In this document: positions 54,710 to 63,596 of the stretch, in pieces
Position numbering within the stretch: the first letter of the stretch is position 1
Layout of the letters: each line of letters begins with the position of its first letter
Origin: Flavihumibacter profundi
GTDB lineage: Bacteria > Bacteroidota > Bacteroidia > Chitinophagales > Chitinophagaceae
Direction of reading: 5' to 3'
DNA: 64,000 bases
Assembly: GCF_020076305.1 (NCBI RefSeq)
Contig: NZ_JAIQXE010000003.1
Span: forward strand, 248,001 to 312,000
Made by a program: the position numbers and the translations under genes
Notes under the pieces: model-generated
What the model saw: only the letters and a program-made list of their open reading frames with translations
Database searches by the model: none
Told to the model about the DNA's origin: nothing

Positions 54710-57037
54710 ATGTGGCAACAAACGGGGTCCCTGATTCTTAGGTATAGAATTCTGCTGGTAATAATTTTGCTGGCCTCCACCGCATTTATGGGTTATCATG
54801 CCAGTAAGGTACAAATGAGCTATGAGTTTTCCAGGGCCATCCCAACCAATAACCCTAAGTATAAAGACTATATAGCTTTCAAAAAACAATTTGGCGAAGA
54901 CGGGAACCTGCTGGTAATTGGTGTGCAGACCGACAAACTCTTCAGCAAGGAAATATTCAATGATTATAAAACATTACTGGCCAGCCTCAAAGGCATAAAT
55001 GGTGTTGAGAGTGTTTTAAGTGTACCTGGTGCATTTAACTTGGTTAAAAATGATTCCACAGAAAAACTACAGGCCCAGAAGATTTTTGCCGACGGTGAGT
55101 TATCACAGGCAGACATAGATAGTGGTGCTGCTTTATTTAAAAGGTTGCCATTTTACCAGGGATTACTCTATAATGCCCAAACAAATGCCTACCTGATTGG
55201 ATTGGGCATCAATAAAAATATCCTGGCATCCCCAAAAAGGACAAAGGTAGTTAATGATATCCTGGCCCCCTGTGAAGCATTTGCAATGAAACACCAGCTG
55301 GCCCTGCATTATAGCGGACTGCCCCTGATCAGGACCCAAATAGCAGACCGTATTGCGAAGGAGATGAAATGGCTCCTGTTCGGTTCCCTGCTATTATCAG
55401 CAATTATCCTGCTGGGTTTTTTCAGGAGTTTTGGTGCAATGTTAATTTCATTGGCTGTGGTAATTATGGGTGTGATCTGGAGTGTGGGCACCATTGTATT
55501 GCTCGGTTATAAAATTACGTTGCTCATTGCCCTGATACCGCCGCTGATCGTTGTTATCGGCATCCCGAATTGCATCTATTTCCTGAATAAATACCATATC
55601 GCCTATAATGAAACGGGGGTAAAGGATGAAGCGGTGCGGACAATGGTTTCTAAAATGGGTATAGTAACCCTGTTCTGCAATATTGCAGCGGCAATCGGCT
55701 TTGCCGTTTTCGCTTTCACCAAAAGTGCCATATTGAAAGAGTTCGGCGTGGTAGCCGGCATCAATATCATGGTCATATTTTTCATTTCACTGATTTTTAT
55801 TCCTATTGTATTAAGCTACCTTCCTGCGCCAAAAACAAGGCATACCCGCTACCTCGACAACAAATGGTTGCTTGCAGTATTAGACCGGCTTGAAATATGG
55901 GCCCTTAACCACCGCAAGGTTATTTATGGGATCACCACGGTATTAATCGTTGTTGCGCTTGCAGGTATGTCCCGATTAAGGTCAGAGGGCTTTATTGTGG
56001 ATGACCTTCCCAAAACAGACCGTATATATACCGACCTTAAATTTTTTGAAGAAAATTTCAAAGGTGTGATGCCGCTGGAGATTGTGGTGGATACTAAAAT
56101 CAAAAACGGTTTAAAGAGAAACCAGTTACAGCTTTTCGAAAGGATGGATTCCCTTTCCCAATATATCAATACCCGGCCCGAAATGGCCCGGCCATTGTCT
56201 ATTGTTGAAGGCCTGAAATTCGCCAGGCAGGCTTATTATGATGGTGATAGCAGTAATTATGGATTACCGAACAGTTTTGATATCAGTTTCCTTGCAGGTT
56301 ACCTGAACCTTAAAGGTTCAGGAGGCGACAGTAACCAGTTAACCAAACTGGTAAGTTCATTCATGGATACAGACCGGCAGCAAACCCGGATAAGCGTGAG
56401 TATGCGTGATGTTGGCAGCAAACGGCTTCCTGAAATTATAAATGACATCCGGGCAAAAACCAACCAGTACTTTGATTCCACTAAATACCGGGTAGTGTTT
56501 ACCGGAAGCAGCATTACCTTCCTCGAAGGCAGCACATTTATTATTAATGGCCTTAAAGAAAGTATTTTATGGGCATTTTTATTAATCGCCCTCTGTATGC
56601 TTTACCTTTTTAAATCGGCAAGGATACTATTGTGTTCGCTTATTCCCAACCTTATACCATTGGTAATTACAGCCGGAATAATGGGTTGGGCCGGCGTTGC
56701 GCTCAGGCCCTCAACAGTTTTGATCTTTAGCGTAGCATTGGGAATCGCTATTGATATTACGATCAGGTTCCTTGTTAATTATAAGCAGGAACAACAGTCT
56801 ACAAAAGATGACCAGACTGTAGTAATTGAAACCATTCACTCAACGGGCATCAGCATCATATATACGTCAATGGTATTAATTGCCGGCTTTGTGATATTCT
56901 GTTTCAGCGGGTTTGGCGGCACCAAGTCTTTAGGATGGCTTACATCCCTTACCCTGGTTGTTGCAACAATTACCAACCTGGTGTTATTACCGGCATTACT
57001 GATAGACTTATCAAAAGGCAAACGAAAAAAAACATAG
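54710..57037 (+). CDS. RND/MMPL-family exporter
   Basis: An inner-membrane proton-driven transporter of 775 residues with two halves. Each half has one helix, a periplasmic domain and a five-helix sterol-sensing-like bundle ('LLFGSLLLSAIILLGFFRSF', 'LIALIPPLIVVIGIPNCIYF'; later 'LLIALCMLYLFKSARILLCS', 'GIAIDITIRFLVNYKQEQQS'). 'ALIPPLIVVIGIPNCIYFLNK' and 'FSVALGIAIDITIRFLVN' are TM4-like and TM10-like signatures. The family exports lipids, hopanoids or similar. I start at the ATG at 54710 rather than TTG 54677. It is divergent from porZ and converges on the TlpA-like gene 8 bp away. Confidence 0.88.
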   Translation: MWQQTGSLILRYRILLVIILLASTAFMGYHASKVQMSYEFSRAIPTNNPKYKDYIAFKKQFGEDGNLLVIGVQTDKLFSKEIFNDYKTLLASLKGINGVESVLSVPGAFNLVKNDSTEKLQAQKIFADGELSQADIDSGAALFKRLPFYQGLLYNAQTNAYLIGLGINKNILASPKRTKVVNDILAPCEAFAMKHQLALHYSGLPLIRTQIADRIAKEMKWLLFGSLLLSAIILLGFFRSFGAMLISLAVVIMGVIWSVGTIVLLGYKITLLIALIPPLIVVIGIPNCIYFLNKYHIAYNETGVKDEAVRTMVSKMGIVTLFCNIAAAIGFAVFAFTKSAILKEFGVVAGINIMVIFFISLIFIPIVLSYLPAPKTRHTRYLDNKWLLAVLDRLEIWALNHRKVIYGITTVLIVVALAGMSRLRSEGFIVDDLPKTDRIYTDLKFFEENFKGVMPLEIVVDTKIKNGLKRNQLQLFERMDSLSQYINTRPEMARPLSIVEGLKFARQAYYDGDSSNYGLPNSFDISFLAGYLNLKGSGGDSNQLTKLVSSFMDTDRQQTRISVSMRDVGSKRLPEIINDIRAKTNQYFDSTKYRVVFTGSSITFLEGSTFIINGLKESILWAFLLIALCMLYLFKSARILLCSLIPNLIPLVITAGIMGWAGVALRPSTVLIFSVALGIAIDITIRFLVNYKQEQQSTKDDQTVVIETIHSTGISIIYTSMVLIAGFVIFCFSGFGGTKSLGWLTSLTLVVATITNLVLLPALLIDLSKGKRKKT

Positions 57038-57045
57038 TAAATCCA

Positions 57046-58230
57046 TTATTTCAGGACTTCAGTTAATTTCTGCTCAAGGTCAAAGCCCCTTAATCGCTCA
57101 GCAATGATTATACCCTCTGGATTAATGAGCACATTGTAGGGGATACCATCAAAACCATAAGTCCTGACAGATTCGCTTTCCCAGAATTTAAGGTCGCTCA
57201 TCTGTGGCCAATCCAGTTTATCTGCTGCGATAGCTTTTAACCAGGAAGCCTTATCCTTGTCAAGCGATACGCCGAGGATTGCAAAATTCTTATTCCTGAA
57301 TTTGTCATAAGCCCTTACAACATTGGGGTTTTCCTGCCTGCAGGGGCCGCACCAGCTGGCCCAGAAATCGACGAGGACATACTTACCCTTAAAATCTGCA
57401 ACCGATATTATTTTACCATTTGGATCCGGCAAACTAAGCGCAGGAGCTGGCTTTCCAACCAGGCTGGATGCAGCTTTCTGCTTTTCCATTTCGGTCATTT
57501 GTGCCTGCTGGGTGTCATACATTTGTTTCAGCGATTTCAGCATTTTATGGTCAGGGAACTGCTTCAGCGCATTATTAAGTGCCAATTCAAAATCCTGTTT
57601 TGGCAATATGCTGGCCGACAATCCCAATGAAAACAAACTTACCGCCGGGTTCTTTGCATCCCTGATAAAGTTTTTCATGTAGGTAGTCATGGATGCGATT
57701 TTTTCATTCTTTTCATTGGTAGCAGCCAGTATGAGACTGTCTGAACCTCCGAATTGCTTCAGGCTATCGAGTCGTGAAAATATGCCATTGATCACCTGGC
57801 TGCGCTCACCATATTGCTGCACAAATTCCTGTAACTGGCTGCTGGCCGGAGAACCCTTGATGGTATAATAACGGTCATGCTTAGACATATCCAGGTCAAC
57901 CTTTATATCATTGCCGTCATTAATGACAAGAAAAACAGGACCATTATCCACAGCAACCTGGTAAATGCCTTCTTCCTTTGCCTTACCCTTTAAAACGACC
58001 TGCCCTTTATTGTCTTTGATCAGCACGGAGTCAAGGGCTATCATATGGCCCTCGCCTCCAAATGGAACTTCTTCCAGTATCATTTTACGGTTATTCATCG
58101 GCATCAGCCTTTCACCGTTTATATAATTCACTGCTACAGTAAAGTCGCCACCACCTGATGTTGCCTGCTTACACTGAACCGTAAAAAACGCTGCCGCGAC
58201 AGCAACGATTACCAACTTTCTAGAAATCAT
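57046..58230 (-). CDS. TlpA-like thioredoxin lipoprotein with DUF4369 domain
   Basis: A lipoprotein signal ending in 'FFTVQC' (Cys about 20). A DUF4369-type domain (about 35-130: 'VAVNYINGERLMPMNNRKMI', 'KGKAKEEGIYQVAVDNG'), a helical spacer, and a C-terminal thioredoxin fold with 'YVLVDFWASWCGPCRQENPN' (CxxC as CGPC). It would reduce disulphides at the envelope, as in cytochrome c maturation or oxidative protection. 394 residues. 23 bp downstream of gatB on the same strand. Confidence 0.92.
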   Translation of the reverse strand: MISRKLVIVAVAAAFFTVQCKQATSGGGDFTVAVNYINGERLMPMNNRKMILEEVPFGGEGHMIALDSVLIKDNKGQVVLKGKAKEEGIYQVAVDNGPVFLVINDGNDIKVDLDMSKHDRYYTIKGSPASSQLQEFVQQYGERSQVINGIFSRLDSLKQFGGSDSLILAATNEKNEKIASMTTYMKNFIRDAKNPAVSLFSLGLSASILPKQDFELALNNALKQFPDHKMLKSLKQMYDTQQAQMTEMEKQKAASSLVGKPAPALSLPDPNGKIISVADFKGKYVLVDFWASWCGPCRQENPNVVRAYDKFRNKNFAILGVSLDKDKASWLKAIAADKLDWPQMSDLKFWESESVRTYGFDGIPYNVLINPEGIIIAERLRGFDLEQKLTEVLK

Positions 58231-58253
58231 TCTTATACTTTATTATTATTTAA

Positions 58254-59708
58254 TTATTGTTCGTTCAATTTCTGCTCAAGCAAGGTAGTGGTCATTTTTG
58301 GATCAGCTTTGCCTTTTGAGATTTTCTTAACTTCTCCCATAAACAAGCCAATTAACCCTTTCTTCCCTTTTTTGTATTCAGCAACTTTATCAGGCATTTT
58401 ACCCAATACTTCGGCGACCCATTGTTCAATTTCACCAGAACCGGCATTTTGCAGTAGATTAAGTGTGGCTGCCAGTTCTGCCGGATCAGCATCCGGCGTT
58501 TCGAGGAACCTGGGCAATAACCGGGAAGAGGCAGAGGAAAAACTAATTTTCCCTGAAGCGACCAATTCTACCAGCCTGGCCAACTGGCTTGGCGGCAGCG
58601 GGAATTTATCAAAAGGCAAATTATTTTCATTCAGCCAGCCTTTAACCGGCCCCAATAGCCAGTTAGCAACTGACTTATATTCTTTTATTCCGGCTAATAC
58701 TGCTTCAAAATAGTCGACCAGGTCTTTTTCATCGCTGAGTAATCTTGCATCATATGCAGGCAACTGGTATTGCTGCATAAACCTTTGCTGAACCGCATCG
58801 GGCAATTCAGGCATGGCAGATTTTATGCGTTCCAGGTTTTCCGGGGTAACAACAAACGGGGGCAAATCCGGGTCAGGAAAATACCGGTAATCATTCGCTT
58901 CTTCTTTTGACCGCAAGGCGAAAGTCGTTCCCTTATCGGCGTCAAAACTCCTGGTTTGCTGAATGATCGGTTCACCTTTCTCTGCCATTTCCATCATCCT
59001 TTCTGCCTCATATTCAATAGCCCTTTTGACATTCCTGATAGAGTTCAGGTTTTTAACTTCAACCCTTGTTCCCAGTTTTTTATCCCCCCTGGGCCTGATA
59101 GAAATATTGGCGTCACAACGCAGGCTTCCCTCTTCCATGTTACCATCACAAATGCCCAGGAACCTGACCAGTTTACGGATCTCGGTTACGTATGCATAGG
59201 CTTCTTCAGCACTGAACAGGTCGGGCTCAGAAACAATTTCTATCAAAGGCACACCAGCCCTGTTGTGATCAATAGCCGTTTTTAGTGGATGTGCATCATG
59301 AATGCTTTTACCTGCATCCTCCTCCAGGTGTATATGGTGCAGGGCTACTACCCTTTCCTGTCCGGCGCTAACTATTTTTACCCCGCCGCCCTGGCAGATA
59401 TTATTAATATGCTGGGAGGTTTGGTAACCTTTGGGTAAATCAGGATAGAAATAATGTTTCCGTGCAAACCAATTCACCGGACTGATTGCAGAATTACAGG
59501 CCAGGCCCATCCTGATGGCAAATTCAACAGCCTGCTTATTCAGTTTGGGCAGTGTACCGGGATAAGCAAGGGTAATTGGACTGATATGCGTATTGGGATC
59601 ACCGCCATAACTGGCGCTGTCGCCACAAAACAATTTGGATTTGGTAGATAGTTGCGCATGTACTTCAAGGCCGATCACCAGCTCATATTTCTGATGTAGT
59701 TCAGTCAT
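58254..59708 (-). CDS. gatB: Aspartyl/glutamyl-tRNA(Asn/Gln) amidotransferase subunit B
   Basis: With GatA and GatC it converts misacylated Glu-tRNA(Gln) or Asp-tRNA(Asn) to the correct product. 'YELVIGLEVHAQLSTKSKLF', 'PGTLPKLNKQAVEFAIRMGL', 'RKHYFYPDLPKGYQTSQHIN', 'RAGVPLIEIVSEPDL' and 'NRNV'-equivalent 'RVEVKNLNSIRNVKRAIEYE' are family hallmarks; the C-terminal YqeY-like tail domain is present. 484 residues, normal. gatA and gatC are not in the window. Confidence 0.96.
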   Translation of the reverse strand: MTELHQKYELVIGLEVHAQLSTKSKLFCGDSASYGGDPNTHISPITLAYPGTLPKLNKQAVEFAIRMGLACNSAISPVNWFARKHYFYPDLPKGYQTSQHINNICQGGGVKIVSAGQERVVALHHIHLEEDAGKSIHDAHPLKTAIDHNRAGVPLIEIVSEPDLFSAEEAYAYVTEIRKLVRFLGICDGNMEEGSLRCDANISIRPRGDKKLGTRVEVKNLNSIRNVKRAIEYEAERMMEMAEKGEPIIQQTRSFDADKGTTFALRSKEEANDYRYFPDPDLPPFVVTPENLERIKSAMPELPDAVQQRFMQQYQLPAYDARLLSDEKDLVDYFEAVLAGIKEYKSVANWLLGPVKGWLNENNLPFDKFPLPPSQLARLVELVASGKISFSSASSRLLPRFLETPDADPAELAATLNLLQNAGSGEIEQWVAEVLGKMPDKVAEYKKGKKGLIGLFMGEVKKISKGKADPKMTTTLLEQKLNEQ

Positions 59709-59712
59709 GCCG

Positions 59713-59720
59713 CAAATGTA
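59713..59720 (-). promoter_or_regulatory. -7 promoter element (TACATTTG) for gatB
   Basis: On the minus strand TACATTTG is followed by CGGC and then the gatB ATG (59708). Transcription would start at or beside the A of the ATG, giving a leaderless mRNA. Confidence 0.6.
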
Positions 59721-59740
59721 CCCAATCGGGTGAATAGTGA

Positions 59741-60778
59741 CTACAACTCAGCCGTTTTTAGTTTCCTTGGAATTTTCAATTCCGCCTGCTGTTCTTTATT
59801 ATTCCTAAGGTATTTAAATGGAATGGATGATTTTTTAGCGTCCCTTGCAGCCCGGGAGATATCCAGTAACTGCCCGACACTATTTACGGGAGCACCGTCA
59901 AAGCTTGTGATGATGTCCCCTTCTTTCAATCCTGCTTTTTCAGCAGCAGATTCATCGTCCACATCCAACACTTTCACACCTTTTCCATCTTCAGTATCCT
60001 GGGCCTTAATACCCAATTTCGGCTGGCCGTCGTGTAATTCCATTTTAAAATTTTCATTGAAACCAGGAAAATTGAAGGTCATTGGCATGTCCCTTCTTCC
60101 AAGGGTAGCCGTAAACTTCTGCTCTTTACCATCCCTCAAAACTGTTACTGTGACTTTATCATCGGGCTTGTACTTACCTACAGTTTTGCTCAATTCTTCT
60201 GGTGAGCCAATTGGGGTAGCGTCGACTTTGGTAATGATATCACCTTCTTTTAATCCTGCTTTATCAGCAGCACTTTCCTCAGTTATTTCTGTGACTACAA
60301 CGCCCTTAGCTGATTTTTCAGAACCTACACCCAGGAATGGTTTATTGGGATCACCCATCATGCCCTGCATAGGGTTTCCATCATTATCCCATGACCAGGT
60401 TCCTTCCCTGAATGGGGAACCCGGCGGGTGTGGCATCCTGATGTTGAAATGATCACCATCAATAACCATAATATCCTTCTTCAAAACAGCCAGTTCATCG
60501 TTGTTAAACTCCTCCAGGGGTTTTCCATTTACCAAAACTGCATCGTCTTTCAATTCAATAACAAGTTTGATGTCTTTGGAACCCTTAGGGCCCTTTTCCC
60601 CCTTTGGTCCTTTTGTATCTGCTCCAGGATCCCCTTTCCACCTGATGATGATTTGCTGGGAATCATCCAGCTTTTCAGTTTTTTTTGCTTTTTGCTGGCC
60701 AAATCCGGTAGCTGTGCCAAGCAGCAGGACCGCCAGTGCTAAGGCAGGTTGCTTAATAGTTGTTATGATATTTTTCAT
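59741..60778 (-). CDS. Exported double-PDZ protein
   Basis: A signal peptide (PALALAVLLLGTATGFGQQ), a charged repeat stretch with 'KGPKGEKGPKGSKD' (collagen-like G-P-K pattern) near residue 58, then two PDZ domains: about 150-230 ('KPFLGVGSEKSAKGVVVTEI', 'ADKAGLKEGDIITKVDATPI') and about 250-330 ('KLGIKAQDTEDGKGVKVLDV', 'AEKAGLKEGDIITSFDGAPV'). There is no protease or kinase domain, so it is not DegP-like; it may be a periplasmic scaffold or peptide binder. 345 residues. A degenerate heptamer (GTGAATAGTGA) follows its stop. Confidence 0.85.
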   Translation of the reverse strand: MKNIITTIKQPALALAVLLLGTATGFGQQKAKKTEKLDDSQQIIIRWKGDPGADTKGPKGEKGPKGSKDIKLVIELKDDAVLVNGKPLEEFNNDELAVLKKDIMVIDGDHFNIRMPHPPGSPFREGTWSWDNDGNPMQGMMGDPNKPFLGVGSEKSAKGVVVTEITEESAADKAGLKEGDIITKVDATPIGSPEELSKTVGKYKPDDKVTVTVLRDGKEQKFTATLGRRDMPMTFNFPGFNENFKMELHDGQPKLGIKAQDTEDGKGVKVLDVDDESAAEKAGLKEGDIITSFDGAPVNSVGQLLDISRAARDAKKSSIPFKYLRNNKEQQAELKIPRKLKTAEL

Positions 60779-60859
60779 TTACGGCGTTTTTCGTAGATCA
60801 AATATAATAGAATTTAATAGACTACGAAACATTTCGGAAATGTTAAATTGGGTGTAATC

Positions 60860-63490
60860 TCATGCTTCAAGCCTGACCTTAATATTTTCAATAACTTTTT
60901 GCAGGTTACCCGCTTCCTGTCCACCAGCCGTTGCAAGGTTTTTCTGGCCGCCTCCTCCGCCCTTAATCAGCGGGGCAACGATTTCCCTGATCAATTTACC
61001 GGCGTCCAGCAAGCGGGAGGTTACCAGTTCATCGGCAATACCAATTGCCACAAAAGGTTTTCCCCCGATGTTAGCGCACAGGACTGCAATATAATTTTCG
61101 AGGTTGTTCTTAAGGTCGTAACAAAGTTTTTTCAATGCGTCGGCACTGCCCACATCAACCAGTTCCCCAATGAAATTAATGTCGCCGATAATTATTTTTT
61201 TCTGGAGTAATTCATTACGGACACCCACCAAAGCGCGGTTCTCGAGTTGTTCCAATTTTTTGCGAAGCTGTGCATTTTCTGCAAGCATATTTTCAATGGA
61301 CCTTGGCAACTCCTTAGGGTGCCTGAGTAATTCTTTAATTTCCTGCAACTGGTCCAACTGGTCTTTCAGCCATTCTGCTGCGGCTGCACCACTGATCGCT
61401 TCAATACGCCTAACCCCTGCAGCTACGGCAGATTCATGTTTCAGTTTAAAATATCCAAGTTCCCCTGTGGCAGCCACATGAGTGCCACCGCAGAGTTCAA
61501 TGGAATAACTTTTATCCATCATGACTACTCTTACGATGTCGCTGTATTTCTCACCAAACAAAGCCATGGCGCCTTTTTCAATAGCCGTTTCCTTAGGCAT
61601 TTCCTCAATATACACAGCAATGTTTTCCCTGATTTTCTGGTTCACCAGGTTTTCAATGCTGTTAATTTCATAATCTGTCAATTTAGCAAAATGGGAAAAG
61701 TCAAAACGAAGCTGTTCGTCATTGACCAGGGACCCTTTTTGTGCAACATGGGGTCCAAGAACGGTACGAAGAGCGGCATGTAATAAGTGGGTCGCTGAAT
61801 GGTGTGCTTCAGTCTTCTCCCTCCTTTCCCTGTTTACCCTTGCCAAAACTGAAGCGGTAATATTTTTTGGAAGTTTTTCTACGAAATGTATGATAAGGTC
61901 ATTTTCCTTTTTGGTATCAAGCACTTTCACTTCCTCGCCATCAAAGCTGAGTGTGCCTGTATCGCCAACCTGCCCGCCACTTTCAGCATAGAAAGGTGTT
62001 GCTGCCAATACCAGTTGAAAGGATTCTTTCCCTTTTGCTTTTACCTTCCTGTATTTCATCACTTTGGTATCGATCTCGAGTGTATCATACCCAACAAATT
62101 CCATTAAAGATGAACTGTCAAGTACAATCCAGTCTTCCGTATCCACAGCTGTTGCTGCGCGGCTGCGGTCTTTTTGTTGCTGCATTTCGTTTTCGAAAGC
62201 TGCCTCATCCACTTCAAGATTATTTTCCCTGGCAATCAGCCGGGTCAGGTCAAGCGGAAATCCGTAAGTATCATACAATTCAAAAGCAGCGCTGCCGTTG
62301 ACAGTAGAATTTGTGGATTTCCCGGCAGCAGAAATAATATCATCCATTTTCCGGAGTCCCTTATCCAATGTCCGGAGAAATGCATCTTCCTCTTCCTTAA
62401 CCACTTTTGTTACAAAATCAAGCTGCTGGTGTAATTCGGGGAATACTTTTTCAAACTGGCCAGCCAAAACGGGCATTAGCTGAAAAAGCAAAGGTTGTTT
62501 GTAACCGAGGTAGGAATAGTAATACCTTACTGCCCTGCGCAAAATACGGCGGATCACATAACCTGCACCTGTATTCGAAGGCAATTGGCCATCTGCAATG
62601 GTAAACGCAATAGCCCTGATATGATCGGCAATTACACGGAAAGCAATATCTGCGCGAGAATCACTATAACCGTATTCCTTGCCGGTAATTGATTCGGTTG
62701 CTTCTATGGTGCCGCTGAATACATCGGTATCGTAATTGGAAGATTTGCCCTGCAGTACCCGCACCAGGCGCTCCAGTCCCATACCGGTGTCAACATGTTT
62801 GGCCGGCAAAGGCTGCAGGCTTCCATCCTTCATCCGGCTAAACTGGATGAAAACATTATTCCATATTTCAATAACCTGCGGATGGTCGTTGTTCACAAGG
62901 GTCTTTCCGTCTTTAGCCGCACGTTCTCCATCAGGCCGGCAATCAACATGAATTTCGGTGCAGGGACCGCAAGGGCCGGTATCACCCATTTCCCAGAAAT
63001 TGTCTTTTTTATTACCCATCAGGATACGGTCTTCTGCGATCCATTTTTTCCATTCACTGAATGCTTCTTCATCTTTGGGAATATGCTCCTTAAGATCGCC
63101 TTCAAATACGGTTACGTATAACCGATCTTCAGGTATCCCGAAAACTTTTGTCAGTAATTCCCAGCTCCAGCCAATGGCTTCCTGCTTGAAATAATCCCCG
63201 AAACTCCAGTTTCCCAGCATTTCAAACATAGTATGGTGATAAGTATCCACCCCAACTTCTTCAAGGTCATTGTGCTTTCCACTTACCCGTAAACATTTTT
63301 GCGTATCAGCTATACGGGGATTAGGCGCCTGTTTGTTCCCCAGGAAATAATCTTTAAACTGGTTCATGCCAGCATTTGTAAACAGCAAGGTGGGATCATT
63401 TTTTACCACAATTGGTGCAGATGGTACAATAACATGGCCCTTTGAAGCGAAAAAATCCAGAAACTGTTGTCTTATTTCAGCACTTGTCAT
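60860..63490 (-). CDS. alaS: Alanyl-tRNA synthetase
   Basis: Class II synthetase with editing. 'RQQFLDFFASKGHVIVPSAP' opens the catalytic domain. 'MEFVGYDTLEIDTKVMKYRK' lies in the middle. The editing domain has 'EAHHSATHLLHAALRTVLGP' (HxxxH) and 'ELCGGTHVAATGELGYFKL' (CxxxH), and the C-Ala domain ends 'GGGGGQKNLATAGGQEAGNL'. I start at the ATG at 63490 (63493 also possible); the frame to 63610 only adds non-family sequence and would overlap the divergent M23 gene. 876 residues, normal. Confidence 0.96.
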   Translation of the reverse strand: MTSAEIRQQFLDFFASKGHVIVPSAPIVVKNDPTLLFTNAGMNQFKDYFLGNKQAPNPRIADTQKCLRVSGKHNDLEEVGVDTYHHTMFEMLGNWSFGDYFKQEAIGWSWELLTKVFGIPEDRLYVTVFEGDLKEHIPKDEEAFSEWKKWIAEDRILMGNKKDNFWEMGDTGPCGPCTEIHVDCRPDGERAAKDGKTLVNNDHPQVIEIWNNVFIQFSRMKDGSLQPLPAKHVDTGMGLERLVRVLQGKSSNYDTDVFSGTIEATESITGKEYGYSDSRADIAFRVIADHIRAIAFTIADGQLPSNTGAGYVIRRILRRAVRYYYSYLGYKQPLLFQLMPVLAGQFEKVFPELHQQLDFVTKVVKEEEDAFLRTLDKGLRKMDDIISAAGKSTNSTVNGSAAFELYDTYGFPLDLTRLIARENNLEVDEAAFENEMQQQKDRSRAATAVDTEDWIVLDSSSLMEFVGYDTLEIDTKVMKYRKVKAKGKESFQLVLAATPFYAESGGQVGDTGTLSFDGEEVKVLDTKKENDLIIHFVEKLPKNITASVLARVNRERREKTEAHHSATHLLHAALRTVLGPHVAQKGSLVNDEQLRFDFSHFAKLTDYEINSIENLVNQKIRENIAVYIEEMPKETAIEKGAMALFGEKYSDIVRVVMMDKSYSIELCGGTHVAATGELGYFKLKHESAVAAGVRRIEAISGAAAAEWLKDQLDQLQEIKELLRHPKELPRSIENMLAENAQLRKKLEQLENRALVGVRNELLQKKIIIGDINFIGELVDVGSADALKKLCYDLKNNLENYIAVLCANIGGKPFVAIGIADELVTSRLLDAGKLIREIVAPLIKGGGGGQKNLATAGGQEAGNLQKVIENIKVRLEA

Positions 63491-63534
63491 CATAAATTCG
63501 GAATGATTCTTGGTGAATTTGATACTTCGCCCGC

Positions 63535-63572
63535 TATATTTGTAACCAGCCGGTGAAAGTGGTGCAAAGCTA
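63535..63572. promoter_or_regulatory. Divergent -7 elements for the M23 gene and alaS
   Basis: TATATTTG at 63535-63542 (plus strand, M23 gene) and TAGCTTTG on the minus strand at 63565-63572 (alaS) face away from a shared middle; they lie about 55 and 75 bp before their start codons. The two promoters overlap in their -33 regions, so the genes may be balanced against each other. Confidence 0.55.
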
Positions 63573-63596
63573 AGGAAATGGGCTGTGCAGGCATAT

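Noticed and set aside
59727-59740. Fifth heptamer locus (GTGAATAGTGA) between the PDZ gene and gatB
   Set aside because: Only about one and a half units; may be a decayed copy but too short to count.
59730-60452. 240-codon plus-strand frame opposite the PDZ gene
   Set aside because: Shadow of the PDZ gene, serine/leucine-rich with no domain.
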